A stretch of 64,000 nucleotides of DNA. Origin: Hawksworthiomyces lignivorus. Taxonomy: Eukaryota > Ascomycota > Sordariomycetes > Ophiostomatales > Ophiostomataceae. Below the pieces are notes generated by a model. The model had not been told where the DNA came from, searched no databases, and saw nothing but the letters and a program-made list of their open reading frames with translations. The translations under genes and the position numbers were made by a program. This document shows, piece by piece, positions 11,587 to 22,965 of this stretch. The DNA lies in the NCBI GenBank assembly GCA_002917075.1, contig NTMA01000002.1, positions 620,001-684,000 on the forward strand, read 5' to 3'. Every line of letters starts with the position of its first letter. Positions within the stretch are counted from its first letter, which is position 1.

Positions 11587-14500
11587 ATGGCTTTCATCAA
11601 TCCGATCGCTTTTCGGCCGCTCCAGGTCACCTTCTGGACCACTGTCGTCTATCTGGCTTTGGTCATTCCGCTCATTTGCATCCAAGAGACCGTACCCACC
11701 GCGCCTTCGGAGTCGGCCCTGCCCAGCGGTATTAGCTTGGCAGAGGCATGGGCCGACCTCGCAAACCTGACGGAGTACTATCATCCAGCCAACAGCCATG
11801 CAAATGACAATATGCGAGCCTTCTTGTTAAGTCGCATCCAGCAAATTCTTGACCGCAACGGCGCATCTTGGACGGTCCAGGCCGACCGAGCGGCCAATCA
11901 AATTGTGTCTTCGGCATCATCGCCATCTTCCACTCTAACTAATGATGCAGATGCAGTTATTTTTGACGACTTGCTTGCTAATTGCACCTTCCCGACCGGC
12001 TATGCCAATGGGCGGCGATCTGCCCTCTACTACGAGAGCACGAATGTATACGTTTACATCCGCGGCACTAAGGACGAGGCTGGCGAGTGGTGGCAGACAC
12101 CTACTTTTGATGGGGCTTCCCAGGCCCGAACCTCTTCCATGGAGAAGCAGGTAGTCTTGGTCAACGCCCACTTCGACTCTGTCTCATCCAGCTTCGGCGC
12201 CACCGACGACGGCGTAGGCGTTGTGACGGCACTTCAGCTTATCCGCTATTTCAGCACACCTGGCAATCAGCCCGAGCGCGGTGTCGTTGTGCTCCTCAAC
12301 AACGCTGAAGAGGAGTATCTCCTTGGCGCCGCTGTGTTTGCCAACAGCCTGCTTGCACCCTACATCGGCACGTTTGTAAACCTCGAGGGCGCGGGAGCGG
12401 GCGGCCGTGCCATCCTCTTTCGGTCTACGGATCTCGAAGTCATGGAGGCCTACCGGGCGGCGCCACATCCCTTCGGTACCGTCATGCTCAGCGACGGGTT
12501 CAAGCTGGGCTGGGTCCGCAGCGACACAGACTTCCGTGTGTGGGCGAATGCGCTGGGCTACCGGGGCATCGACGTGGCATTCATGAAGCCTCGTGCATAT
12601 TATCACACTCAAAAAGACGACCGCCGGCATACGTCCAAGAATAGTGTGTGGCACATGCTGTCGGGTGCCCTTGTATCAACGCGGGGCCTCTCGGGTTCCG
12701 TGGGGGACCGTGTCGAGAAGGGCACCACGGCCGGCGTCTGGTTCGATCTTTTTGGGGATAGCTTAGTGCTCTTCCCTGTCCGCGGTTTGTTTGCGTGGTC
12801 TGTGACAATTCTCGTCGTGTCTCCTTTGTCTTTGGGGGCAATTTTTTATCTTCTCTACAGACTGGATAAAGATTATTTATTCCGTGCCTCTATTATTTTG
12901 CCCGACCGCGCGCCTGAAGCGAACCACATTTCTGTTGGTGGTTGGAGAGGCTTTTTCCGTTTTCCGGTGGCTCTCATCATTTCTGGTGCCATATCCTTTG
13001 GGGCCGCCTTTTTGCTTCGGAAGGTCCAGCCGTTCATCATCTATAGCAGTCTTTATGCGGTGTATGTGGTTTTTGTCATTCTTGCCGATTGTCTTAGTTG
13101 CAAGAAGCTAATTTTGCTATACAGATTAACACTTACGACCACTCTCTTTTACTTCGTCTTCTGGAGCATCATGCGAGGTGCCAACTCCGTCCGTCCATCT
13201 GCTTTCCATCGAGCATACTCCCTCATCTGGCTGTTTCTTCTCACATGGATTGTTCTCGTAATGGTGACGGTTTCGGAGAATCGTGATAATACCGCTTCAG
13301 GGTACGCTGTGGTCTTCTGGGCCTCTAGTGTATTCATAGCTACCCTGATTTCGGTGGTGGAGAATTTCGGGCTCAAAAAGAAATCGGAGTTTTTTGACGA
13401 GCTGGATTACGACCATGGCGTGTACAGTGGACCCGCAGTGAACGGCAGCCGTCATGACGAAACTGAAGCCTTGATTTCCCCAAGTCCTGGTGAAGTTGCT
13501 GCCGGCGAATCGCCTATTCAGAATGGCCCGGATGACGAAGCTGATGGTGTAGATGACCCCAATGACAATGTGCCGACCGAAACAAGCCCTCTTATTGGCG
13601 GTAACACACGCATTGGCCGTCCTACAACATTTGCTACAGGATACCGCCGGTCCCTGTCTGCTCTTATGGAACAACGAAGGCGGTTGGCGGCAATTGAGAA
13701 CGGAGGAGCACATTCACAGTCTTTTGGCAGCGAGCAGGCATGGTCTCAAAATTTGCCCAGTTGGGCCTGGTTTATCCAGTTCCTGTTACTGGCTCCGTTC
13801 ACAATTATCCTCGTAGGCCAATTGTTACTCACCCTTGCAGATGCTGTGCAACAGACTGGCACAGATGGATCCAGCCTTCTGTTGCCCTATCTTCTTGTCG
13901 TCGCCTTCACCATCTTTTTGTTGCTGCCTCTTACGCCCTTTATCCACCGCACCAGCCGCCACATACCGATTTTCTTCTTCTTTATTTTTGTAGGCACACT
14001 CATCTATTGCCTTACCGCCTTCCCCTTCTCGCCAGCCAGCCCTTATAAATTTTACGTTCGCCAAGTATTTTCAGTTGACCACGGCAACACGTCCGTCATC
14101 ATCACGGGTTATGAAAATTACATTTCGAAGATCATTTCTGAGCTTCCTTCTGCTGCTGGCCGCCCCTGGTCGTGCTCACACTCCTCCGGGAGGCAAACTG
14201 GTCTAGTGGACTGCAGCTTCGATGGCACCGGACTCGAGCCACATGTTGAGGGTCCTGACAAGCCTTTTACGGGCAGTTATGCAGGCCTTGTAACGGTCAA
14301 TGCCACGCGTGTAGGGACTTCTAAGGCTACGTTGGAGATCAACGGTGTCAACACCAAGTCTTGTGCTCTGAACTTCGACAAGCCCGTCAGAGATGTCTCC
14401 GTACATGGCGGCGTTGGCTGGGATACACGCTTCGACTTTGACCCGACACCACCGCCTGGTGATGGAAACTGGACGATAAGTGATTTTGTGCTGTGGCGGA

Positions 14501-14733
14501 GGGACTGGGATATGCCGTGGGTCGTGGACGTCTTGTGGGATGATGAGCACGAAGATGACCAACAGTTAACTAGTAGTCTAACTGGCCGAGTTTCCTGTCG
14601 ATGGACTGATGCGAACACACCTGGCACAGTGCCTGCTGTGGACGAGGTATGGAAGTACGCACCTCCGTGGGCAATTCTCTCGATCAGACAAAACCCGCCC
14701 CTCTTGCAGGGGAGCAAGATATTTTCAGTTTAA
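11587..14733 (+). CDS. PFF1: Vacuolar membrane protease, M28 family (PFF1-type)
   Basis: Single exon, 1048 residues, in the usual size range of fungal PFF1 proteins. A membrane segment near 17-35 is followed by the M28 peptidase domain. It shows the expected metal and catalytic residues: AHFDS (His195), ATDDG (Asp207), NNAEEEYLLGA (Glu241/Glu242), SDTDFRVWA and YYHTQKDD. After residue about 390 there are eight or nine membrane segments with a long acidic loop at about 600-690, then a C-terminal lumenal beta-rich region ending in a Trp-rich stretch. Family knowledge: multi-spanning vacuolar metalloproteases with two zinc ions and the protease domain on the lumenal side. The substrate is not established. 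The start is the first ATG after a long untranslated leader and gives a normal N-terminus (MAFINPIAFRPLQVTFWT). No intron is needed and no catalytic residue is missing. Confidence 0.93.
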   Translation: MAFINPIAFRPLQVTFWTTVVYLALVIPLICIQETVPTAPSESALPSGISLAEAWADLANLTEYYHPANSHANDNMRAFLLSRIQQILDRNGASWTVQADRAANQIVSSASSPSSTLTNDADAVIFDDLLANCTFPTGYANGRRSALYYESTNVYVYIRGTKDEAGEWWQTPTFDGASQARTSSMEKQVVLVNAHFDSVSSSFGATDDGVGVVTALQLIRYFSTPGNQPERGVVVLLNNAEEEYLLGAAVFANSLLAPYIGTFVNLEGAGAGGRAILFRSTDLEVMEAYRAAPHPFGTVMLSDGFKLGWVRSDTDFRVWANALGYRGIDVAFMKPRAYYHTQKDDRRHTSKNSVWHMLSGALVSTRGLSGSVGDRVEKGTTAGVWFDLFGDSLVLFPVRGLFAWSVTILVVSPLSLGAIFYLLYRLDKDYLFRASIILPDRAPEANHISVGGWRGFFRFPVALIISGAISFGAAFLLRKVQPFIIYSSLYAVYVVFVILADCLSCKKLILLYRLTLTTTLFYFVFWSIMRGANSVRPSAFHRAYSLIWLFLLTWIVLVMVTVSENRDNTASGYAVVFWASSVFIATLISVVENFGLKKKSEFFDELDYDHGVYSGPAVNGSRHDETEALISPSPGEVAAGESPIQNGPDDEADGVDDPNDNVPTETSPLIGGNTRIGRPTTFATGYRRSLSALMEQRRRLAAIENGGAHSQSFGSEQAWSQNLPSWAWFIQFLLLAPFTIILVGQLLLTLADAVQQTGTDGSSLLLPYLLVVAFTIFLLLPLTPFIHRTSRHIPIFFFFIFVGTLIYCLTAFPFSPASPYKFYVRQVFSVDHGNTSVIITGYENYISKIISELPSAAGRPWSCSHSSGRQTGLVDCSFDGTGLEPHVEGPDKPFTGSYAGLVTVNATRVGTSKATLEINGVNTKSCALNFDKPVRDVSVHGGVGWDTRFDFDPTPPPGDGNWTISDFVLWRRDWDMPWVVDVLWDDEHEDDQQLTSSLTGRVSCRWTDANTPGTVPAVDEVWKYAPPWAILSIRQNPPLLQGSKIFSV

Positions 14734-17700
14734 GTCGGTGCGGTTTCACAGCTGAAGAGATTCCGCCATGAGCAATAACTTCGATCAGCAGATATAGTGG
14801 AGACGCGATTGGCACGCCATATGTGGACAGCTTTATTTTGGGTTTGCGTGTGCGTATTTTCGATTGTAACAGTTCGCCTCTTGGCTTGGGTCCTATTTTG
14901 AAACTCGCTTCTTTTACCTTCGAATATGGCGTGTTTGTTCACAATAACTCTGAACTAATATGTTTTTTTCATTCTGTATAAAGACTAATTAGTCCACTAT
15001 GCTAGGAGCGAGTCATGAAGGATGAGCGAGGCTACTCCCTCTTGAAAACGATATATAGAGGATTGCTTTCGTAGCACAGAAGCCCCTATACCGCGCAAGT
15101 GCCGTGGTACTATGCAGATTGCTGGTATGGATTTCTGTCGCTTCTACGATTTTGCGGGGAAAGCTGTAAAACATCAGATGCCAAATGCCAGAAGATCGGG
15201 TTCCTGCTTTTTTTACCGCTGTTCTTTTCAATGGCCAATTTGCGCACTTGGCTTCCGGGTAACCCTTCCGATGAAAGCTATATTCTGGTGTGGTTTACTT
15301 TTTATCTCTTCCCCACAAAGACCCCTCTATTTTATCTATATAGATAAATAACGATTGTTTATTTGTCTGGCAGCCGTTCGTTTCTCTGTTACTCCGTCTA
15401 TATATTTTGATCTGCCTAAAGATTGGGGCCTGGCTAATATATCTCGAACGGGCAACCAGGGGCCTTCAGCCTCCGATCCGTGTACCGTTTTCTCTGTCTC
15501 TTGACACATGCCTTTGAATTGACTCCATATTGGTGTTTGGTTTCTTTTCTGACTCTAATTTTTTTTTTCTATTTCACCTCGTTCAATGTGTTCCTTATAT
15601 GAGCAAGAGAGAACTAGAAGAACAGCCCAGTTATGCCGAACCTTAGCCGCGCTCTTCCCCTCTTCACCTTGTTTAATAAAAGGAAATCCAATATTGAAAA
15701 AGACCCCATTCACTCCCGAGTCATACGTTTATCCGCCAGTGCCTACAGTATTTTTGTCCAGTCGCAATTTCTCGACTGCCGAGAGCATGGCCTGAAGAGG
15801 GGAGAGGGTAAAGACACGAACGGTGAGGGGAAAAGGCATCAAGAAAGTTGTAACTTATTTTCCTTATAAGGTTCCTTTCCAACGATGTATTCTCGTGAGG
15901 ATGTGAGAAAATACTTCGAACTGAGAAAGCAAGGGTACTTATTTTGAGTTTGAGAGAGCAAAATAAAATAGAAGATGTCAGGGGTATTTGTGAAAAGACA
16001 TATTTGGTAGTACACAAACTTAATCTGGCTTTTAAAAAAGATGAAGAAAGAAAAGCCAAAACGTAGTGGAGGAGGTCCTGCCTCCATGGTCTCTTGTTTG
16101 CACGTATGAACTGTTCGTCTAAAAAAAAACTCTTCATCCGAGCGACTATTTCTCCAGCGAATCCCCAGTCCTTGGGTCCCTTTTGGAGAGAGGTGCTCTT
16201 GATTCTCCTTTTTTAATCTTGGCTGGCTCTTGTTTGGTATCACCATCTTTAAATTCTGGTATCCACAGCAACAGGATGTCAATAGAAAAGAATCGCCTTT
16301 CCTGTTTGCTTTCTATGGTATCGTTTCTTTGCTTCCGGACGCCTGGATGAATCTTTTAGCCGGGCTTGTCGCTTCTCTTCGACAACGACGGCTCTGCCTA
16401 CCGTGATATCTTATGAGTGGGTCTGGGAAAAAAAAAAAAAAAAAAAGAGAAAAAATCTTTCGTTTATTCTCACTCGCCAAAGCCGCCCGAGATGCAAAAG
16501 GCGCCATAGTGGTGGGCTCCGCTACGCTCCTAAAGGAAAACATGCGTGATGAGCCGTGTTTGAGGGAGAATATCCACCTTGGTAAAAGAGAAAAGAAGAA
16601 AGCGGCCTGGAGTATTCAAAGAGGATCCACTCTTACACTTTGCAACCGCAACCAGCCGCACTTCCCAATGCAATGCTCTGGGTGAAGATTTCTCTTTTAC
16701 AACATTATGAAGGAGAACCATAGAGGTCAGATGGGTCGAGTGGATACCATCTGATTTCTATGTGCTTGGCGTTAACGGCCGAGATTGTGTGAAAGACTTC
16801 GTGAGAAGGGAAAGGAGAGGAGCGAAATGGAACCGAGTGGCATTTTTGGCATATGCAAGCGGTAAAGAACAAGGAGGAGTCAGATGAGGAATGAGGGATG
16901 AAGCGAAGCAAACCAAGACCAGACGATATGCACGGATTTCCTACCATCTTCGGAGCATAACCAAGCCTTCAGAGCCTCACCAATGCTTCTTTCTCTGAGG
17001 GGGTTGAAAGTGTGGGTCCTGGGCTGCTGCATTCTGATACTGGAGGTTCTCAAGAGGCCATTGTGTGGTACCAAACTGGATATCGCATTTTGCAGCCTTG
17101 CTTCTACCAGCCGCTTAGCTTTTCGGCCCTTTGCTTCGATTTTGTCCTCATGGTATACATTCTCCAGGACGAGAAGCGGCTAGCTCGGTAGCTCAAGCGG
17201 TTGGATAGTGTAAGCATGTTTGAAAATGAGCCTAGTTGGAGAGTTCCAGTTGTTCGATATAGCAAGAAAAGAGAAACGAAACAATGTGAAGCAGGTGGTG
17301 TTCGTTTCTCGTCACTTATTTTCTCGATACATACAAGTTGGACCGCTCGTTACGGTTAGTTCCTTCTCCCCTTTCCCCCTCCCCCCTACTTTTTCGTCAC
17401 GCCCCGTCTTTCCAAATTTCCCGTTTAAAATAGCTGACTAAAGTTACAATATAGAAAACGACCATCTAGACTTTGCAGCCATCTTGCACATACAATGTAT
17501 GACAAACAGGCAGTATTGTGACAGCTAGTTCTGAGCTCATCCCTATCTCGGAGTTCTCGATTCGGACCGTCGATTGTTCCTACGTCTCCCCCCCACCCCA
17601 AAGACGATGCTGTCTTGCCCAATTTGCTTTTCCAAACAACGTGAAAATGAAATAGGGTGACAAAAGAGGTATAACGCCAGAAGTCCTCCGGCGGGTGGGT

Positions 17701-19010
17701 GGGTTGTACATATTTGATATTGCATTTTGTGGGGTGAGGGGGAGACAATAAGAATCCTGCGCAAGAAGGGAGGGGAAAAGCTCTGCTTTCCGTGTCGTCG
17801 CTCATATTTTTTTTGCTTCCAGCTTGCTGTTTTATGGGATCATTTGAGAAAAACTGATCACTGAGATTGCCAGAACTCCAAGCCAATTACAAGTGTGGCG
17901 AGGCGACATCATAAGTCACGATGTTGCGGTTGGCTTTGAGGTTCACGATCTACTTTGTCTCTCCTACTTATTGATTATCAGACCTAGCTAAACCTAAGAC
18001 AAGTGCTGGTAGAGCTGAAAAAGCAATTGAAATGCAGGAGTTCAAAGAGCAAATGGAACTGCTAGCTGAGGCATAGAGCAAGGCTTCAAGCTTCAGATTA
18101 GGTGGCCAATCGATACACTTGGCGGAGGTTGTTGTGTTGCTTCTCATTTACTTGGTTACCTATTGGGTTTTGTTTTAGATTTCTTTTCATTTTGTGTGTT
18201 TGTAATTGGCCTTTCCAATATGCCTTCTGATGTATTGAAAATATTCTTTTTCCCTTATTTCATTTTGTTTCTTTTATGAAAAGGGGAATAATAGCATCCG
18301 GGACCGGCTATGCACTGTCTAGGCTGTTGATATACCATCTAACTTCATTTACACCCAGAGGTCTAGGGCCTATTCGCTCAGATACCACGAGGTATTATCA
18401 CTCTCACGGCCTTTCGGGCCCTCATTACCGTGTTATAGGAACGCAAAAAGGGAGGAAGAGGAAGCGAAGTCGATGGTGCCCGCAAAATTTCCGCCACTTA
18501 TTCAATGTTCGGATCCACGCCTTGGTTTTTCATGTTTTATATTCATCTCCCGCTCAAGTAGCCGAAAGGACCGAGCTTTCTGGACCTTCTCTATTGAATA
18601 GAGAAAGAGGGGATAACGAACGGGAGACATATTGAAAGCACTCAAATAAAGAAACAAGCAAGCGGACACTTACGACGACATACCTTCTAGAACAGCCGCC
18701 ATCTCACCCATCATCAGTCGAAACGAGCCCTCATCCTCCTTACCCCAACTTGCCCTTCTCCTCCTCTCCTCTCCTCTCCTTTAACAGGGAGTCATGTAAT
18801 TCCTATAAAGGTGCAAGGAGCCCCTTCTTTGGCCCTTATATGCCGCCTCCTCCTCTGCTCTTCTCTTCCCTCTCTTCTTTTCTCTTTTCTCTCCAAGATC
18901 CGGGGCCCCGCAATCGCAGCCAGAGCATCGTGTTCAAAGCCCGCTCCTTCGCTTATACCACATCCAGTCTTTCTTTGATTTAGAGTTTGGTCACAGGACT
19001 ATCCGCCAAG
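14734..19010. other. 4.3 kb non-coding region upstream of the cellobiohydrolase gene
   Basis: I find no gene. Frames up to 153 codons exist on both strands but are rich in Phe/Ser/Cys/Trp without domains. Features: an A19 run at 16428-16446, CT repeats at 18761-18781 (CTCTCCTCTCCTCTCC), a perfect palindrome CGGGGCCCCG at 18901-18910 and the TATA box listed next. Long regulatory regions are common before strongly controlled cellulase genes, and one SYGGRG-type carbon-repressor site (GTGGGG near 17730) is present. Single sites of this length are expected by chance. Confidence 0.55.
18804..18810 (+). promoter_or_regulatory. TATA box of the GH7 gene
   Basis: TATAAAG about 205 bases before the ATG at 19011, followed by a CT-rich leader. 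It is the only good TATA match in the last 400 bases. Confidence 0.5.
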
Positions 19011-20663
19011 ATGTACACCAACATCGCCGCTTTCTCCACCTTCCTGGCCGTTGTGGCTGGCCAGCAGGTCGGTACCCAGACCACCGAGACACACCCCAAG
19101 ATGTCCTGGCAGAAGTGCACAGGCGCTGGTTCCTGCAGCACGGTCAACGGTGAGGTCACCATCGACGCCAACTGGCGCTGGCTCCACGACAAGGGTGGCT
19201 ACACCAACTGCTACACCGGCAACAAGTGGAACGAGACTATCTGCAAGGATGCCAAGACTTGCGCTGCCAACTGTGCTCTTGATGGTAAGTAGCGACATAC
19301 TGGCAGAGGAGATGAATGACTTTCAGAGGGAGTATTTTGGTGTCTAACAGAGAACACTCAGGCGCCGACTACAAGGCTACCTATGGTGCCTCCACCAGCG
19401 GCAATGCCCTGACCATTGGCTTCGTCACCAAGGGCCAGTATGGTAAGTAGACTAATGCTCGATTAAAATCAAAGTGCTACGGAGCACCTCTGGCAGGATC
19501 AAGAGCTGACAGCCATGCAGCCACCAACATTGGTTCTCGTTTCTACCTGATGGCCAGCGCCAGCAAGTACCAGACGTTCACGCTTCTGGACAACGAGTTC
19601 ACCTTCGACGTGGATGTCTCCAAGTTGGGTTGCGGTCTCAACGGTGCCCTGTACTTCGTCTCCATGGACGAGGATGGTGGCATGAGCAAGTACTCCACCA
19701 ACAAAGCCGGCGCCAAGTACGGTACTGGTTACTGCGACGCCCAGTGCCCGCGTGATCTGAAGTTCATCAACGGCGAGGCCAACTCTGCCCAGTGGAGCGC
19801 TTCGTCCAACGACCAGAACGCCGGTGTCGGTGGCTACGGCTCTTGCTGCTCTGAGATGGATATCTGGGAGGCCAACTCCATCTCCACGGCTGTGACCCCC
19901 CACCCTTGCGACGAGGTCGGCCAGACTCGTTGCGATGGCGACAAGTGCGGTGGTACTTATTCGTCGACGCGCTATGCTGGCACGTGCGACCCCGACGGCT
20001 GCGACTTCAACTCGTACCGCCAAGGTGTCAAGGACTTCTACGGCCCTGGCATGACTGTCGACACCAAGCAGAAGATCACCGTCGTGACGCAGTTCATCAA
20101 GGGCTCCGACGGCAACCTCGAGGCCATCCGCCGCTTCTACGTCCAGGGCGGCAAGGTCATCCCCAACTCGCAGTCCACCATCGCCGGCACCTCTGGTAAC
20201 GAGATCAACGAGGCCTTCTGCAAGGCCCAGAAGGTGGCCTTCGGTGATGACGACCACTTCAGCGAGAAGGGCGGTCTCAAGCAGTTCACCAAGGCTGTCA
20301 GCGCCCCCATGGTCCTGGTTATGTCACTCTGGGATGATGTAAGTAGAGCTCATGTTATTTGAGAAAACAAGAGAGAAAAGGGCCATAACTAACACATGTT
20401 AAGCACTACGCCAACATGCTCTGGCTGGACTCCACCTACCCCACCGACGGCGATGCCACCAAGCCCGGTCATGCTCGCGGTACTTGCGACACCGGCTCCG
20501 GTGTGCCGGCTGACGTCGAGTCTAAGCAGGCCAGCGACCAGGTCATCTACTGTATGTTTCTACCTTTCCATAGCGCTTTGTGTATAGTAATTGGAGCTAA
20601 CTTTTTTGTCCCACAGCCAACATCAAGTTCGGTCCCATCAACTCGACCTTCTCTGCTAGCTAA
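19011..20663 (+). CDS. GH7 cellobiohydrolase, catalytic module only (secreted)
   Basis: Five exons: 19011-19284, 19362-19442, 19521-20338, 20404-20551 and 20617-20663, giving 455 residues. A signal peptide of 17-18 residues ([17 protein letters not shown]) precedes a Gln that would cyclise in the mature enzyme. The GH7 signature SEMDIWEAN places nucleophile Glu230, Asp232 and acid/base Glu235; subtracting 18 gives the Trichoderma Cel7A numbering 212/214/217. Many paired cysteines and the tunnel loops of cellobiohydrolases ([24 protein letters not shown]) are kept. The enzyme should release cellobiose processively from the reducing ends of cellulose chains outside the cell. It stops at [15 protein letters not shown], so there is no linker and no CBM1. 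Intron 3 (20339-20403) must end in GTTAAG, right after an ACTAAC branch site. Other introns are canonical. Confidence 0.94.
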
Positions 20664-21479
20664 ATGCAAAAATACAGAATCGTGGAAGATTAATACATAC
20701 AAGAAAGTCGGCAACTCTTACAAGTTTCCGACTTTCTTTTGCCTCTTCTCTCTTGTCTTCCGTTTTGTTTTTACCATTTCACCTGTCAAGTCTCCCACGA
20801 TAGGAAACGCAGCATTCTTCTCCCTCCGAGGCCAAAAATAGGGGCGCGCAAAAATAGCCAGGGAGCCTTTCGTCTTTTGTTTTTCATCTCCCATGAAGTA
20901 AAGCAAAGCCATAGAACTAAAATTAAAGCATTCAAAAAAAATATCCTTTTCAATTGTGATTACACAGCTTCCAGCTGTTATAGTAAATTAGCAGGGCATA
21001 ACCGTAGCTTCTCGAGCGGCAAAAGGCGTCGGCTTATATTTTCTCGATTCCTTCTTATCAGATGTTATATGCCAGTTTTCAATATTTGTGTGAACAATCT
21101 TTTTTTTGCATTAAGCCGAAGAAAGGCTATTGGGGATTTGTGGATGATAGAAGTCGGATTTGTTTAAGTCAGATTTATCCTAAGTGAACGGGAACCGACG
21201 AGATATGTAAGGGATTTCAGAGCAAAGTTGCTAAGATTATGTATTCATCTTCCTTTCTTAGAAAAGAATTAGGATTTATCACCAAGTATATGTGAAGAAG
21301 CGTTCACATGTCTTCTGTGGTTGCTATTCTTGCCAAGAGAGAATATTCTTTTCAATGGAAGCCATGAGCATACCCGGGCGTTTGTGGTTTATTTATTTTC
21401 TAATGATTGTATTATGATTTGTATTTTCAATTCTAGCTGCTTGTTGTACAAGATGTATAGGATGCAGGCAAAGACAGCT
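20664..21479. other. Convergent 3' region between the cellobiohydrolase and LOV genes
   Basis: About 0.8 kb, AT-rich, no gene seen. It is the shared downstream region of two converging genes. Confidence 0.6.
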
Positions 21480-22338
21480 CTATTTATGTGAACTCAAATC
21501 GCATAAAAAGCCCACTGAGTAGCGATACCTTCTTTGAGTTGACCCCAAGCGCGCAGCACTACTTCTCTGATTGCTTTGTATAAATTCATTGGAGTAGAAG
21601 CCCCTGTTTCCGTCGGCATTGAAGTTATTGCCCATGTTATAAGAATCGTCTTCCCAGTAGATAGGGATTAAGGATAGAAAATTGACAAAGACGGTGCCAT
21701 CTTTGCGAAAGTTGATCACTTTTACTTGTGCCTCTTTGTTTTGCTCCACGGCCTGGCGCATTACTAGTCGAATTTCAGAATCCCCGTATGAGATCGATAC
21801 ACCGAGCAGCTCGTCGTAGTTGTTTTCAGACAGTTCTCTTGCGTTGCCATCGCTTTCCCGCCGCGGCAGCCACGGCAGCGACGCTGGGGACGGCGGCGGT
21901 CGTTGAAGAAACCGGCAATTCCGGCCAAGGACCTCACTCTTTGTATATCCAGTCAAAGCAAAAAAGGAGTCAGAGGCGTAGACAATAGGGTAGTCTAGAA
22001 GTAACAGATCGCACAGCACAACTGGGCAGGATGCGTCAATAGGACCGAGATCAACAGTCGGCTGAGGGCGTATTGTAACATAGTACTAAAGTAACCAAGA
22101 TAGCTCTGTGAGAACGGTCTCAGAAGAAACTAAAAGGCTTTAATGGAGCCACCGAAATAGAAGGGCGGCTTACCAGAATTTTCATTAAATCGAATCCACT
22201 AGGACTATACATCCCCGGAAAGAAGAGAGGATTCTTGGTGCGCAAGGTATCACCCTTCGTATCCTCCGGAGCGTTACTGTATGATTCATCGCTTGAAGTC
22301 TTGTCGAAGACGGTGCGTGCTCGTACAAAGGGCTGCAT
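21480..22338 (-). CDS. VIVID-type LOV-domain blue-light receptor with expanded loops
   Basis: Two exons on the minus strand, 22338-22174 and 22085-21480 (intron with GTAAGC donor and TTTAG acceptor), giving 256 residues. The N-terminus carries NPLFFPGMYSPSGFDLMKIL, matching the N-cap region of Neurospora VVD. The PAS core reads VDLGPIDASCPVVLCDL, then PIVYASDSFFALTGY and GRNCRFLQ, with the flavin-adduct cysteine at residue 112. VVD is a small flavin photoreceptor that tunes light responses by dimerising with the White Collar complex. Oddities: about 20 extra residues after the FLQ motif; about 40 extra residues between the last two strands (Asn/Ser-rich); and the final strand reads YSVGFLCD where the usual sequence is GFQCE, so the signalling Gln is Leu249 (codon TTA). 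All exon sequence is open. The gene lies immediately downstream of a transporter fragment that can be spliced to it in frame. Confidence 0.85.
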
Positions 22339-22381
22339 TCTCGTTTTCTAAAGGGTAATGTTAATATGATGTGTATTTTCC

Positions 22382-22382
<1 letters not shown>

Positions 22383-22414
<32 letters not shown>
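22383..22414. repeat. A32 homopolymer run
   Basis: Uninterrupted run of 32 A on the plus strand, at the junction between the MFS fragment and the LOV gene. It lies inside what would be the intron joining them. Other long runs: A24 at 10773-10796, A19 at 16428-16446, A19 at 25341-25359, T26 at 28481-28506, T22 at 35498-35519 and A16 at 35616-35631. Confidence 0.9.
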
Positions 22415-22417
<3 letters not shown>

Positions 22418-22426
22418 GATGCTTAC

Positions 22427-22965
22427 CGATAGACCCAGTGTCAGGACGACATAAGTGGCCGTCTGCGACGCCAGCGAAGAATCAATGTGGAATTCCTGCA
22501 TGAGCAGGGCGAACAGCGGCGGCGTGCCGGCCGCATATGTGTTGCCGAGGAGGTTGTAGAAACTGACATTCAGGAGCACGATAATGCGCCACCATATCGG
22601 CCACGACTGTCGACAGCAGCGTCAGCATTCATCTTGTCGGATCTTGTTGGAGCCCTGAAATAGCCTTGGAGGAGCCATGAAGAAATTTTTGTCTCCCGCC
22701 GACTTACCCAGGGAGAGCGCGCCATGTTGATAGCTAAATCTTTCGAGATTCTACCTTCGTTTCTTGCGTCTTTTTTTCCTGTTCTTTTCCCGCGTGCTTT
22801 TGTCAACTTGCTAGCCTTATCAATCGTTCTCAGGTCATGGCGGTGTGGCATTGTTTCATTTCTTATAGCCCCCTTTTGCGCTTTGGCACCTCGCTGTTCG
22901 TTATTCCCTATTTCCCCGGCTTCCCCGTCTCCAACTATTCGGGGAAGTGTATTTTTCGACCCCAT
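22427..22965 (-). pseudogene. 5' fragment of an MFS transporter gene (first membrane segment only)
   Basis: Two exons on the minus strand: 22965-22708 (86 codons, charged N-terminus ending MARSPW) and 22606-22427 (60 codons). The second exon encodes SWPIWWRIIVLLNVSFYNLL and then GNTYAAGTPPLFALLMQEFH up to VLTLGLS. This is the beginning and first membrane helix of a drug/toxin-efflux type MFS protein. A good donor (GTAAGC) follows, but instead of the remaining 11 helices there is an A32 run and then the LOV gene. No other transporter sequence is found nearby. The gene is therefore truncated, unless the exons are used as a leader of the LOV protein: the next acceptor, TTTAG at 22348, keeps phase 0 into codons just before the LOV ATG. 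Confidence 0.7.

Noticed and set aside
17183..17262. tRNA-like A-box (TAGCTCAAGCGGTTGGATAG)
   Set aside because: No matching acceptor stem and no proper B-box or T-arm follows, so it is probably chance.
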